A DNA stretch of 64,000 bases from Branchiostoma floridae (Eukaryota; Chordata; Leptocardii; Amphioxiformes; Branchiostomatidae), in the NCBI RefSeq assembly GCF_000003815.2, contig NC_049991.1:19025604-19089603 (forward strand), given 5' to 3'. Positions 20,911 through 46,263 of this stretch are shown piece by piece. Each line of letters begins with the position of its first letter. The stretch's first letter is position 1. The notes beneath the pieces are model-generated. The model was given only the letters and a program-made list of their open reading frames with translations. It made no database searches and had not been told where the DNA came from. Position numbers and translations under genes: made by a program.

Positions 20911-22512
20911 ATGTTGAAACCTAAGGCGCTGACGCAAGTCCTGAGCCAGGCGAACACGGGAGGGGTGCAGTGTACGCTGTGAGTGGTCTGTAGAATCAAG
21001 TGTGGCGGAACTTTGAAAGGGTTGTATTTTAGGGGAGGGAGGGTTACAATATAATATCTCGTATGACATGACTACGATAAAACTTTGTGCATCTAATCAA
21101 GTCGTTGTATGGCAAACTGTACTACACAAAATATACAAAGCCTACGCTGTGTTGGAAACATGGGCTATATTATTACACTACTAGTAAGAAAAATTAAGTA
21201 AATTTCAGATTTGCAGATCAGCAGATGTAACATAGAGTACTCCACTTTGCAATTTTCGAAAGTTCATGAAATTATGAAAGTTTCTAAAATCATATCCAGT
21301 TGCTTGAGTAACTGCTTTTTGGCGTATCTTATTACCTGGATGTCTAACCTTCATCTATGTTATTAATTTTTTTTTTCATTTTTACCATTATAACAGGCTG
21401 TTGAATGGAGAAGGAGCGTTGCTGGCGTACTCGGGGTACGGAGACAAGGATGCCCGTGTCACGGCGGCCATCGCCAGTAACATCTGGGCTGCGTACGAGA
21501 AGAACGGGAGATCTGCCTTCAACGAAGACTGCTTAGAGTGTGTCCTACTGGATTGTAAGGTTGGTATTTACGGCATTTACGTAGTTTATCCATATTCTTC
21601 ATTTTCAATTATTGAATGATCAGTTTCCAAGTTTTCTGACCTCAAAGGTCTTTTGAATGAATCTGATATATACATCTTTATTACCTGATCACCTTATTTG
21701 GGGGGACATAGTCCCAATCAAAAATATGTTCAATGTGATACAGTGTTTGGTAGTCTTCTCCCTCTTAAAATATTATTTTCTAATTGCATGACTCTCCATT
21801 CTTTTTCCTGATTGGCAATCATGTCAGTCATCCTCATGTGAACCATTGTTGTGGCATTGGTGTGGTACGACTGGTCTAGTGTGGTGCTCTGAACCAGGTT
21901 CCTGGTTCAAATTGTTTGATACTTGCCATTCCCCTGACACTGTACCCTTGGAAAGGCACTTTACACTATTACATTTCCCTGACGGTGGACTGGCGCTTGG
22001 CAAATCTCTTGGCTCATCTGTCAAAGATGTGCCAAAACACACACATATTTGGTGTGCAATGTTCCTGTTCATCTTGTGTCCCCAGGATGGCAGAGTTGCA
22101 ATCACACAGGTGGCCAACCTGCTGCTGTGTATCTATGCTGAGAAGGCTGTGGGCTTTGGCATGCTCAAGGCAAAGGTCAGTTGGAAAACAGTACATGTAC
22201 TTTAAAGCTATACTAAAAGTCTACAGCTTCCCCTATTGCTAAGCAATCCAATACAAAAATGACTGAAACATCCAACCATTTCAAAAATCATATCCAGTTG
22301 CTTGATTAACTACTATGTGACACATCTTATTAACTGGATGTCTTACCTTTATTGATGTATGTGTGAACCATATAGTCAATCAGAACTCTTTGCTTTACAC
22401 TGTACATCATTAGCACATATATTTTGCTAAACTGTCCATTATTTCATCCCTGCAGGCAAAAGCATTGGCAGATTACCTGGAGGACCCACTGACACAAGTA
22501 GCAGCATCGTAG
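20911..22512 (+). CDS. LAMTOR2: Ragulator complex protein LAMTOR2 (p14/ROBLD3)
   Basis: Exons 20911-20978, 21397-21559, 22086-22175 and 22456-22512 total 378 nt, giving 125 aa, the same length as human LAMTOR2. The protein starts [20 protein letters not shown] and contains [50 protein letters not shown] and [13 protein letters not shown], and ends LTQVAAS, nearly identical to vertebrate LAMTOR2. It is a roadblock/LC7-fold protein that pairs with LAMTOR3 in the Ragulator, the lysosomal scaffold and Rag-GTPase activator needed for mTORC1 and MAPK signalling on late endosomes. The 3' UTR contains a MITE (22725-22933), and AATAAA lies at 23174-23179. Introns 2 and 3 carry short repeat fragments. 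Confidence 0.98.
21290..21357. repeat. fragment of the 9.1-kb inverted-repeat family
   Basis: CATATCCAGTTGCTTGAGTA followed by a TTTTTGGCGTATC box and ATTACCTGGATGTCTAACC matches the arm and outer flank of the element at 9089-9374. It lies in LAMTOR2 intron 1. Confidence 0.7.
21875..21970 (+). repeat. tRNA-SINE-related fragment
   Basis: A box-B-like CTGGTTCAAATTG and the body motif CCTTGGAAAGGCACTTTAC match the SINE at 17795-18066. The fragment is truncated and lies in LAMTOR2 intron 2. Confidence 0.4.
22280..22346. repeat. second fragment of the 9.1-kb inverted-repeat family
   Basis: CATATCCAGTTGCTTGATTA and the ACTGGATGTCTTACC box repeat the arm sequence of the 9089-9374 element, here in LAMTOR2 intron 3. 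Confidence 0.65.
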
Positions 22513-22724
22513 TACATACAACAGACGGGCACGGAGGGAACATATGGTGGAGGGGGGCTTGTCTGTCATTCATTACTAGGGAAACATCAAGCCCTTCTCA
22601 TGACTACTTATATGTGAAATTCTGTAAATGGGGATGGTAAATGATGATGTGTGATGTGCGTCTAACTGCCAAAAGGATACAAGTAGTCTGTATAACACAA
22701 ATCGTCTAGAGGTCTATGGAGTTA

Positions 22725-22933
22725 CTCTCCAAGCAGAGGTTAGGGTCCGGGTGTTTGTTTTTTTAAACATTTTTTAGTCGTTTTTATCGGGCTTTCTATT
22801 TTGTCATTTTCTTGAAATACGCCAGCCAAATGTTAGGTTTTGATGCAGCAAGATACAATACAAACTAAAAAAGCCTGATTAAAACGACTAAAAAAAGTTT
22901 TAAAAAGCCGGAGCCTAACCTCTGCTTGGAGAG
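22725..22933. mobile_element. palindromic MITE of the CTCTCCAAGCAGAGGTT family
   Basis: Ends CTCTCCAAGCAGAGGTTAGG and its complement form long inverted repeats, with TA on both sides (22723-22724 and 22934-22935). There is no coding capacity. The element lies in the LAMTOR2 3' UTR before the AATAAA. The same family recurs at 45.8, 51.7, 52-53.6, 57.3, 58.9 and 63.9 kb. Confidence 0.85.
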
Positions 22934-23173
22934 TATATGGAGTATGGAGTAGCTAGAGCCTGTTCCAGAGGCTAGACCAGTGGAAGTGCTGACAAAAGCG
23001 AGTTATTGTTAGGCTACAGTCTTGGCATAAAGCATCAGTTATTATTATGCAGAATTACTGAAGGATCAATGTATTCTGTATGTACAATGGATTAGCTAAT
23101 AGTAATGTTACATATTGTATGAACAAGTTAAAGAAACTCAGTCAAGAAGTGCTTTGCCAGTAGGCAGTACTGT

Positions 23174-23179
23174 AATAAA
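23174..23179 (+). terminator. LAMTOR2 polyadenylation signal AATAAA
   Basis: This is the first canonical AATAAA after the LAMTOR2 stop, 660 bp downstream. An ATTAAA near 23366 is a weaker alternative. Confidence 0.5.
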
Positions 23180-24304
23180 TTTGTCTAGACATGTTTAGTG
23201 GTATTTTCTTTATGAATACTAATAATGTATATCAGGAATATCTCTAAATCAGACAAATTGGCTTGTATACATACTTGAAGATTCCATATGAAAGACACCA
23301 CATGGGATACATAACACTATGTAATGTGTCTGGATGCGGAGTAGCTACCGTTATAGAATGATGATTAAAAGAATTTGATAGAAATACAGAATGTTGTCTT
23401 GTGTTGTACTCACTGCTTTGTCCATTATATTTATTTATATTTATCTATTTCTGTGTTCTTTTACCAGGGTATGCTCCATCAGTGACTGACATTGTGTAAG
23501 CTATTAAAACCTAGGTTCACGTGTTGGCTGTGTGAAACAACCTTTGTGCCATCTCATGTAATGCTGGGGCCCCCATAAATATACTTGTACCTTTTATGAG
23601 GGTCGAGTATGGGACATGTTTCTTATTTTGATCAAGGTGAGTATATGACTTATGAGACCATGCTTAAAAAAACAACTGCTGACAATGGAATTATGGAAAA
23701 ATTCATATTTTCCAACCAGATGTGCTGGTACTTAAATCTTAAGCTTCGATGTCTGTAGCCGCTATGCACCAGACTATAATGCCTGCGAATGATTGATTTA
23801 TTGATGGAATGAATGCAGGAATGAAGCAATTCTTTCACTTTCAAAGTAGGGCACAGTGTAGTTTGAACAACATTCGCCAGGTAGCGCTGTCGTCACGCCC
23901 ATGCACTCAGACGTGACATCACCAGCCACCGACTAACCCAGATTCCGATATACCATTACGCCGGACAAAAATAGTACCAAGATTCTGGGGCAGTCAGCGG
24001 GCAGTTTTTGCAAACAGCATCAAACTAAATCAAATTTTCCCCGTTGATATCTTCGTTTGTGAAGTACTGTGAGGACTTTTAATGCATGACTTGCTGAAAT
24101 TCGTGAAGTTACACAAAGTTTAGTAGCCGCGGATAAATACTACTTCGCCTTTTCGTGTAATTTCACCTACTTCTCCGAACCATCACAGTGGCGGCGATCG
24201 TTGGACTCAAGTTTTTGTCGTCCAGTTTTCGTAAAATCGCTCTCAGGACGACAGTTTTGTCTTCCCGACAGTTGTGCGACTACTTCAGCGACACCGAAGA
24301 CACG
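23180..24304. other. intergenic spacer and DDX5/17 leader region
   Basis: No coding exon was found. The segment near 23750-23810 shares about 50 bp (TGTCTGTAGCCGC, then GCGAATGATTGATT) with the interior of the foldback element near 19390-19445. From about 23880 to 24304 the sequence is CpG-richer and probably contains the DDX5/17 promoter and 5' UTR. Confidence 0.4.
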
Positions 24305-37666
<13,362 letters not shown>

Positions 37667-38926
37667 AAACAAACAAAAACTACTTGCAGCTGTACAGGGT
37701 AAAACTAGGCCAGCAAAAACAATGTTGTGACTCGTTTCTGCACGTGTTTGCTTGGTCTGTTGACTCAGAGATACTTTAGTGGTGTATGTACAATGTACAA
37801 TGGTGAGGGGTTTTGTGGTATTTCAGTACAATATGCATCATTGAATCTGTGTCCTAGAACTCCTCTTGGTTCATGCTTTGTTTACATGTAACTACCCTCC
37901 CATTTTCAATATCGACCCGTCTTGCCTAGTGGCCACACCACTAGTGACCCCTTGGGTTTTTGGCCACGCCCTCAATAGTTGAAGCGGTAGGACAGATGAG
38001 CATAGTACGAACCAAGAAGAGTTGTGGGGCGAGGGTTCAACTTTGCTTAGGAGAATTTACTACATGTGGAACTGCCAACTTTTGCTATTTCAAGTTAAAA
38101 TGGAAGATAGATCTCCTTTTGCCTACATTATATAGATGAAGATAAGGAATGAAGAAGTGCTAAATAGAACTGTGATGACAGCGCTTTTGTTTGTTTTACT
38201 TCATAGGATACAGATGTTTAAAAAAAAGAAGGCACTGACATGTACAAGAAGAGAGTTTTGCTTTACTACTATGTTTCTGATTTGACATTTTGTATGTTCG
38301 TATGACACTAACTATGGGACCATTCAAGGGCAAGATCGCACAAAGTAAGAGGAATTTGACAACATAATAAGGGCATTTTTGTATTTCTTTCATAACTTTA
38401 CTGGAATTGATTTAGTTGTTATATAAAGAAGTCCAACACTAAGTAGGATCTGTAATAAACTTCTTGTACACTTTGAAATGTGCTGGACTGTGTCCCTTTG
38501 TGCCCTGGCCCATTAATTGATTACTTGGATGATACCATCACTGCTGCATGCAGGCTGTCGTGTATCCCCTACGACCACTGTGGCCATGCGCCATGAGTTA
38601 CCAAGTTATAAGAGAAAGATTAACTTACTTCTTAAGGATCTTGCAAAAATAGCGACGACACTATAGTCACTTCCTTTTAAAGTTCTGTTTTTTTTACATA
38701 AACATGACACAAGTAGCAAGATACAGACATACGATTTAAAAGATCACATCAATGCTCGAAGAATGAATCTCAATGGATAAAACCTTGCCTAACGATATGA
38801 TTGATTAACAACCTGACAAGGGTCACCAAAGCTACATGTACCTAGTACAACATTGAAACGTCCTGCAACTTTTCTTAGAATATCACTCAATTCCAGCGCT
38901 TTTACTTTTAGCCTAATTAGTTAAAG
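37667..38926. other. DDX5/17 3' UTR and convergent intergenic spacer
   Basis: After the DDX5/17 stop, AT-rich non-coding sequence runs to AATAAA at 38454-38459. The next 460 bp separate it from the stop of the convergent STRA6-like gene. I see no gene or clear repeat. No minus-strand AATAAA for the STRA6-like gene was found, so its 3' end is undefined. Confidence 0.5.
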
Positions 38927-41900
38927 TCAGTCTACTTTGATAAGAGATTGCGTTGACCTGCCCAGACTCGTTCTGTTGGTACGTTGACTCCTTGTATCCA
39001 CGTCCACTGAACTGTAGGACTTGGTACCTTCTGGCGCGTTTACAGCTTTAGACGCAAGAATCCTTTCCACGAGAAACTCGTACGCTGCGTTCTTCTCTAC
39101 CTCCTCCATTTCCAGTACTTTTCTCCTGGTGTTGATGATGTCGGGGTTCCTGAAGATGGTGTACAGTACCAACCACTTGAACCGCGCTCGCGACAGTCTA
39201 GAGGAAGAGTCTCGTTGTTTGAAGTCTTGCCCATCTTCGATGCTCTGTACAGACATCTTTACTACGTCCGTCTTGGCTGTGTCGTTCTTCCACGATGCGG
39301 AGGTTGACCACCTTAATAATAATAATAATGGTTTATTTTGTGCTCAATATGTACAGATTGGCAGGGCGCTAACACTAGGCCCTGAATTGCTCTTGTACTT
39401 CCATCACGTTACCATAACAAACTTAACGAGGACATTTAAAATCGTTCACTTTTGTCAGACGTATAGAAATAACCAAAAAGATACATGTTGAATTGAGCAA
39501 TAAAATATGGTAATAAAAACGTAGTTTATGAGTTCAGTAGTCTGACGATGTGCGGAATTGTACGGTCCTTATACCTCTCCGTTCTGACACTGATGGTGGT
39601 CACTTTAAAATTGCTGTGTGAGTCACCCACTGGTTCACCTCATACGCACCTTTTCGTAGTCTTTGTGGCATCCACCAGCTGCTGCACGAAGACGAGTAGA
39701 ACCGGGTGCGTGTGCGCCACCTCGATCCGCAGCATCCCCAGGTAAGACTTGAAGCCGGAGTCCCAGTTCTCTATGATGCGCATCAGCACACTGTGATCTA
39801 TCCGTGCCTACAGGAGTGTAGTGGAACGAATGAATGAATATAGTAGCCTTAATTGTACATCCATGATCTGAAAGGCTAAGTTTTAAAAAAAAACAAGATG
39901 GCATATTTCCAAAGTAGACAACAATCATAAACGTTGTAAAAAGAATTGAAATGACAAAATATAACTCTTACATCACAACCAACAAGGCATTCATCCTTGT
40001 GTTTAAGGTCTTAAACACAGGGATGAAGTGACACAATTGTAGTGATAGTGACACTGTGGTAGACTGGTATCACTATGTTGCCAACTACATTCATGGCTTC
40101 CATATTAGTTGGTGTCAACTTTACAGCTATCCAGCAACATTCACTTTCAAGATTCTCTGCAACTTCGGTCAATGCTACCTCTCTATTATTAGGTTACAAC
40201 ACAACCTATTTACCCATTTCGATCTATCTGACCATCCCAGAATAAGAAAAAAATATTATTTTTTTTCTTAAGTCAGACAAAACTTAATGAGCGCGTGGAT
40301 GTTATACACAAAATTTACTTGCTGTGGCCTAATGAATTAAGATGAATGCAAACGCACCTGCAGCATGGCGCCCATGAAGCCGCCCAACAGCAGCCTCCAC
40401 ACGGAGGAGAAGAAGCCCACCATCAGGTTGAAGAAGAACAGGAAGTATGACGTGATGTGGTACAGCCGCCGGTTGTCTATGGCGAGGGGTCGGTCCTGGA
40501 AACGTAGACAAATACAAGGGCTGATTTCAAATTGCCGAAAACGGTATATTCTAGTGGTCGGCCTTGGACATATTAAATGTAAACAGATACAAGTTTTGAT
40601 TTGATTTTGCAGAAGACTTTAAATTCAGTATAGATTGCTTTCTCTGCTTAGCACTCAAAGTGGGCAGTTGAAGAAGAAGAGGAAGTAAGACGTGATGTGG
40701 TACAGACGACGGTTGTCTATGGCGAGGGGCTTGTCCTGGAAATGTAGGTAGATAAATGCAAGGTATTATCAAAGGCTTCACAAATGCTGCATACTATCGC
40801 TTTATATGCACAGAACTTGTGCAGAAAAAGAAGGGAGTTAATTTACTTCACTATCGGTGGACTGGTCCCCTACTATATTGGCACAAGGGCTATAGAAACG
40901 GATATACCCCCCGCACACACACACATACCAAAACATATGGAAAGGATTTTTAACTTACTTATCGTTCTTATATACATATATCATATACATGTACACTCTG
41001 CCACAGTGCCACTTCACCCAAGTGGAGGACGCTGAATATTCTGTTAATACGGGTTACAAAATGTTCATGAAAAAGACGGACACAACATCTCTTCTCCCTC
41101 TGTCAGAAAATGCTGGAGACCATGTTACACTGAATTGTTTGCTATTCGATCAAAAAGTACGTACCTTGTCCTTCTTGTTGATCTTGCTCTGTGAGAACAG
41201 CACCGTTGCCATAACCCTCTGTATGATCAGCGTGGTGAGACTGACGGCGGTGACGGGGCCGAAATAGTCCAGCAGCCACAACAGCAGGTCCGGGAACAGG
41301 ATACAGATGTACACGGCCGCACAGATCAACAGGAACGTCAACTGTTGGAGAATGAAAACCCATATAAGATAAAGATAGTCTCTACCAGAATCCCGCCTCT
41401 CCGAATAGTAAAATCCTAGTAGGAATTAATTGGCCTTGGAATGAACTGACCGGACGGCGGATAGCTGGATAGACTGCAAAATACTGACTGAAATCCCATG
41501 GCAATTTATTTGTCCCTATATTTTTCACCCAGCTGACACGTCTGCTTGGAGACTAAGGTAAAAAGCGTGTGAAGTCTGGTGTGCTGTCTTGCCAATAAGT
41601 TTCCTTGGTTTTCTACATCTAGTCCCAGATGTACACACGGCCGCACAGATGACCACGAACGTCAACTGTTGAAGAATGAAACCCAAAGATAAACGGTTGC
41701 TACCCACGTTAAAAGCTAATGTTAAAACCCCTTGGTTTCCGAAACCCATCTTAGTTTTTGAACTGTTAAAGTAGTACTTCGTTCTGAGAATAATATGACA
41801 CATCGCATGAGGAAAGTTTTGTAAAAAAAAAAATGAAAAGGACACTGGTCATTTGAATTCGGCCTTGACTGTTCGTCTTCCTACGTATATCACGTACCCA

Positions 41901-42002
41901 AATACCAAAATTCACCCAGAGGTTCTTAAGCTATGATGACTGCAAATATCCTGAAACGCAAACACACACACAAACACATACACGCAAACACACACATCAC
42001 AC

Positions 42003-42035
<33 letters not shown>

Positions 42036-44853
42036 CTCACACATAGAGAGAGAGGGGCACACACACAAACGCACGCACAACAAAGATAGTTCTCTTATAT
42101 AGCATATGACGGATGATGATTAACACAGAAGCACAGATAAACAGAAACGCCACCTGCTGTATGATGAATCCCCACAAGATGAAGGCTATCTGGCTCCCCG
42201 AGTACTTCATCCCTGCCGTGATGGAGACCGGGGTGCTGGGCTGATAGTTGGCGGGCATCCAGGACCTGTCCCCCCGGTACAGCAGCCGCACGTGCCGCCG
42301 GTACGCGCCCATGATGACGAGGACGTACACGATGTGGATTAGGAAAGCCGTCACTCCCGACACGATCCACGACACCTAATGTGATTTCAACACCATTAAT
42401 GATTATTCTACGTGTAAACGTGGTTATGGTGCCATGGCCCGATTTACACACACGTTTTCTGAGTCGACTCCCAAGTCGCTGAGTCGAGTCGAAGACGACT
42501 AAACAACTCTTGTGTAAATCGGACCATACGGACACGATCCACGACACCTGCGAGGGATTTGAACACCGTTGTCATGATTATTCTACATGTAAACGCGGTT
42601 ATGGTGCCATGGCCCGATTTACACACACGTTTTCTGAGTCGACTCCCAAGTCGCTGAGTCGAGTCGAAGACGACTAAACAACTCTTGTGTAAATCGGACC
42701 ATACGGACACGATCCACGACACCTGAGAGGGATTTCAACACCGTTGTCATTATTATTCTACATGTAAACTCGGTTATCAGGCCCGATTTACACACGGATT
42801 TTCAAGTGAGTCGACTCCAACTGATCCCGACTCACTGAGTCGAGTTGGAGGAGACGACTAAAAAATGTGTAAATTGGGCCATAGGGAAACGACTGAGCAC
42901 TTCTTACATCAAAGAAGTATGCAGCTGTTATCTGTTTCTAACATTTTAGACCTACAGCAACATAATGGCAGTAGATGATGCTTTTTACTGCTAGCAGGAT
43001 CCAATTCATTTCCAAACTTTCAAAACCGTAACATGTTCGATATTGTTCACACTTTTATAGACTGTACATGTAGATTTTCGTGATAATACGTTTGCTTTTG
43101 TGTTATCCATTTTGTATTGCTGTGTATGTTGAATTGTGCTTTTACTTAATGTTATTGTCTGTATTCATGTTGAGGAGAGGGCTTCTCAGTGGCACCATGC
43201 ATTTGCCCAAACTTAACACGAAGTGAAATAAACACTTACCTGTGTTGCGAAGAGCACGTTGTCGATCGACACCGTTGTGTTTGCCCCCACCACGACCTGA
43301 CCGTTGATCTCCAGGAAATTTTGCGTGACGTTCTGGTAGACTCTGCGGAGAACCTGGACGAAATAATAATCCAATAATCTGAGCATTATTCACTATTTCC
43401 TGTCGGGCTGTGAGATACTATTAAACCGATCCTCGGTCTGCGTTGCCTCGATCATATGATTCGACTACTGAACTCACAATTGCCCTTGCACTTAATTGTA
43501 CATACGTTGCGCTTTATACCAAAGTATCTGGCTGAAACGTTTATAAGTTAGACTGCGTACCATCCGGATGTTGCTATGTTCGCTTCTGTCACAAAGAACA
43601 GCAGAGAAGCGACTGTATATAGTGAATAATGAACGTGGGTGTGAGCTAATATCCGGGTGGTACCCAGTCTATAGTACGAATCCTCTCAAGACATTTTAAA
43701 CATAATAGACACAACGTTGCAATTTTGTTGAAGCCATGAGGCCCATCCATAGTGCTTCATGCTTTATCTAAATCCAGGTACATATAATGATTTATAATCG
43801 CCATATTCATAGTTATTGTTTTATTCCCTACGTAAATCAGCCCTCGATTGCGATGTAATTGTGCTATACAAAATTGCAAAACTTCAAAAATGAATGAACA
43901 ATCTATCATACCTCAAGGCCGATGCTGACGGATTGGATCTCGGCCACGGCGAACTCGTACAGACAGAGTAGAGACACCACCATGGTGGTCGTCATGCGCG
44001 CCGAGAAGCGGAAGCCGTCGTCGGGCTTACGTCTGCAGCACCGCCGATACCAGGGCAGCTTTTCAGGTTCCTCCTTCTTCCTCAGAAGGGTTCTGACGTA
44101 CAGGAAGTCAAAGTCTTGAGCGATCTTCTCGTAATCCTTGTCGACGAGGCTGCCGCGTCCCTCCTTACACCACGACTTGAAACTGCCCACTATCAGGAGG
44201 GTAAACTTAACCACTAGGATGGAGAGGCAAACAATGACTGGAAGAGACGTCAGCAGACCCATGTAGGCGGCAGAGGTGGAGAGGGTTGAACTAACGTCCC
44301 AGGCCGAGCGTTCGCCGATACACTGTACGGTGTCTATCACAGTCACAGCCAGCCATACTAAGGAGTATCCCAGGCCTATGGGAGCGCCAATGAGCCGGTA
44401 CCTGGTCTTTAGGCACGCGAGAAAGGGGAAGAAGCAAAGGCCTACCTCGACGGCGCAAGCGAGGGCGATCAGTTGACTGACCCAGGCGCTTGTCTCAGTG
44501 GTCTCGGAATCTGACGAGCTGACATAAAACCCGGTAGCATTGTCCTGGAACGCGTTGAAGAACAGGAGAAGGCACATGTTGGTGGAGGCGCCCAGGGCGT
44601 AGGCGTAGGCCCAGCGGTCCCGGCCCGTGGTGAGGAAGTTCACGGGGACGAGCAGGGCCGGCCTGCCGCCGGTGCAGTCGTCGTCTCCCCGGCAACACCG
44701 GCGACTCGTCCGCTTCTCGAACAGCGACAGGAATACGAGGATGACAGCCGCGACGGCGGCAGAGTAATGGGAGAATGTGAAGGTGTCGACAAGGACGCAG
44801 GATTCCGTCGTGTTTGACGCCACAGATACGTTCGAAGCATTCACCGTCGCCAT
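38927..44853 (-). CDS. STRA6-like multi-pass retinol/RBP-receptor-type transporter, copy B, 711 aa
   Basis: Seven coding exons (43912-44853, 43240-43353, 42154-42375, 41165-41341, 40358-40495, 39650-39807, 38927-39311) stay in frame for 711 aa; human STRA6 is 667. Shared STRA6 landmarks are PVNFLTTGRDRWAYA near the start, LLYRGDRSWMP, MKYSGSQIAFILWGFIIQQ, the DNRRLYHITSYFLFFFNLMVG helix, KSYLGMLRIEVAHTHPVLLV and the cytosolic FKWLVLYTIFRNP followed by RRKVLEME. Several hydrophobic segments suit the multi-pass fold; the Asn-rich N-terminus (NASNVSVASNTTES) has N-glycosylation sequons and no signal peptide. STRA6 takes up retinol from plasma RBP; whether this lineage's copies bind an RBP-like carrier is unknown. 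The paralogue lies 1.4 kb upstream on the same strand. Partial copies of exons 3, 4 and 5 sit in the introns. Confidence 0.93.
40667..40735 (-). pseudogene. truncated copy of STRA6-like B exon 5
   Basis: The minus strand keeps a TTTCCAG acceptor and reads DKPLAIDNRRLYHITSYFLF, nearly the true exon 5 start. Homology breaks after about 69 nt and an in-frame stop follows. It lies between true exons 4 and 5, so inclusion would truncate the protein. Confidence 0.85.
41626..41665 (-). pseudogene. decayed copy of STRA6-like B exon 4 start
   Basis: TTCTTCAACAG then LTFVVICAAV matches the true exon 4 start (LTFLLICAAV). The similarity includes the upstream pyrimidine tract and runs out after about 40 coding nt; a stop follows downstream. 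Confidence 0.8.
42355..42890. repeat. triplicated ~175-bp unit: STRA6-like B exon 3 edge plus small palindromic MITE
   Basis: Three units (about 42355-42529, 42530-42704, 42705-42890) begin with the first ~20 nt of exon 3 including its acceptor (GACACGATCCACGACACCT on the plus strand). Each contains a ~95-bp MITE (42434-42527, 42609-42702, 42779-42882) with GGCCCGATTTACACA termini and GAGTCGACTC/GAGTCGAGTC inside. Units one and two are nearly identical; the third is more diverged and holds a longer MITE form. Confidence 0.85.
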
Positions 44854-46103
44854 TTTTGCTCGGTGACCTGACCCCCTTACAACCCCACCGTCTGTTGTGT
44901 AGCGGAACTATTGAGTATTGTTTGCCCTTTCGTCAGGTGGGACGTGTTTGATCGTCGGCGTTGCTAGGTGACTATGCAAACGACACATTAAGCTAACATT
45001 AATATTTGTAACCACTACCCAATGTTTTCATTGAAGAAATTAATACCACTATCGACTAACGCGTGTCAAACAAATTGGCTTTGGGAACCTCGTAAGTGTT
45101 TTTATTGTTAATCAAAAATTACCCAGTGTTTAAATAATTAAGCGCGGTATGGGATCGGCCAAACGAGGGCAGGGTCGGAGTGCGCACATACAAGTCCCTG
45201 TGATGAGTTGCGTATTGATATTCTTTTGGTTTAGGTAATTTTTGTTATATTTGTGGGGAAGAGGTTGTATTTTATTTGACTTCCACTGTGCAGTCAGTCT
45301 GGTATTCGAATAAAAAAGATTACGTTTTCGGTCGCAAACATAAACCTAACCCCCAAAAATGTAGCTCCGGCACTCATACGGACTTCTGTCTGTCTCTACT
45401 GTCGGTAATGAGCTGGTATTTGGACGGGCAAAACGATAACAATGACTATTATGAGGATGTCAACTGGTACAACGCGAGCCTTCTTAAGTAGGCTCTGTGC
45501 CCCCGTGCAAAGGCGTTCGGTTACTTGACTGTCAATGTAATACCAGTGGACCGTGCAGTGTGGTTTTTCAGGGTGGGGCATCTGTCAAATCTGAGCATTG
45601 ACTTTCTCAATAGCCAAAGGGCAGGCGAATTTGTCTTAATCTCAGTTGCCCCTTAAAACACCCAGCCCAAAAAAGTACTTATACACGGGAAGCTACATAG
45701 CTACAACAGTTTGTGCACATTAATATGTGTTTGTCACGCAACAACAGAAAAGCTACTCTCCAATTAGAGGTTCGGCTCCAGCTGTGTTTTTTTTTACGTG
45801 TTCTAAGGCGTTTTTGTCTATCTTGACCCTTTTCGCTATGTCCGCCGGCCAAAAAAGGCGACAAAACGCCTAAAATCATATACAAAACAGCCGGAGCCGA
45901 ACCTCTGCTTGGAGACTAGGGAAAAGCCATGTCAGAGTGATCTGGTGACGTATTGATCACGATGACCGGGAGGGCATTGACCTTTAGCTATTACCAACAT
46001 GGTGTAAAGCATACGTCAAGGAGTAGCGGTCTCTTCTATAGTGTAACTAACAAAGAGATCCCTTTGACTTTCTGAGCAGTAGTATCCCTTCCAAAGGCGA
46101 AGA
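44854..46103. other. spacer between the two STRA6-like genes
   Basis: The spacer holds the putative promoter of copy B on the 44.9-45.2 kb side, one MITE at 45756-45916 and the 3' flank of copy A. No coding exon was recognised. Confidence 0.5.
45756..45916. mobile_element. MITE of the CTCTCCAAGCAGAGGTT family
   Basis: Inverted ends CTCTCCAATTAGAGGTTCGG and CCGAACCTCTGCTTGGAGA lie in TA-flanked sequence, with the family core GTTTTTTTTTACGTGTTCT. 161 bp, non-coding. Confidence 0.8.
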
Positions 46104-46104
46104 T

Positions 46105-46119
46105 TTTATTCTTTTTATT
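46105..46119 (-). terminator. two polyadenylation signals for STRA6-like A
   Basis: Two AATAAA motifs on the minus strand (46105-46110 and 46114-46119) lie about 150 bp after the copy A stop codon. Confidence 0.55.
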
Positions 46120-46263
46120 TGCAAGGCAAGATTGTAAGCGATATATGGTAAACATTTCAGCAAATACACGGGACAGATGTGCAGTTATGATTAATGCATT
46201 AACAGTTACACACAAGCATATTATCACCACAAAATTACAGCGTATGTTAGTCAGCTAATAGAT

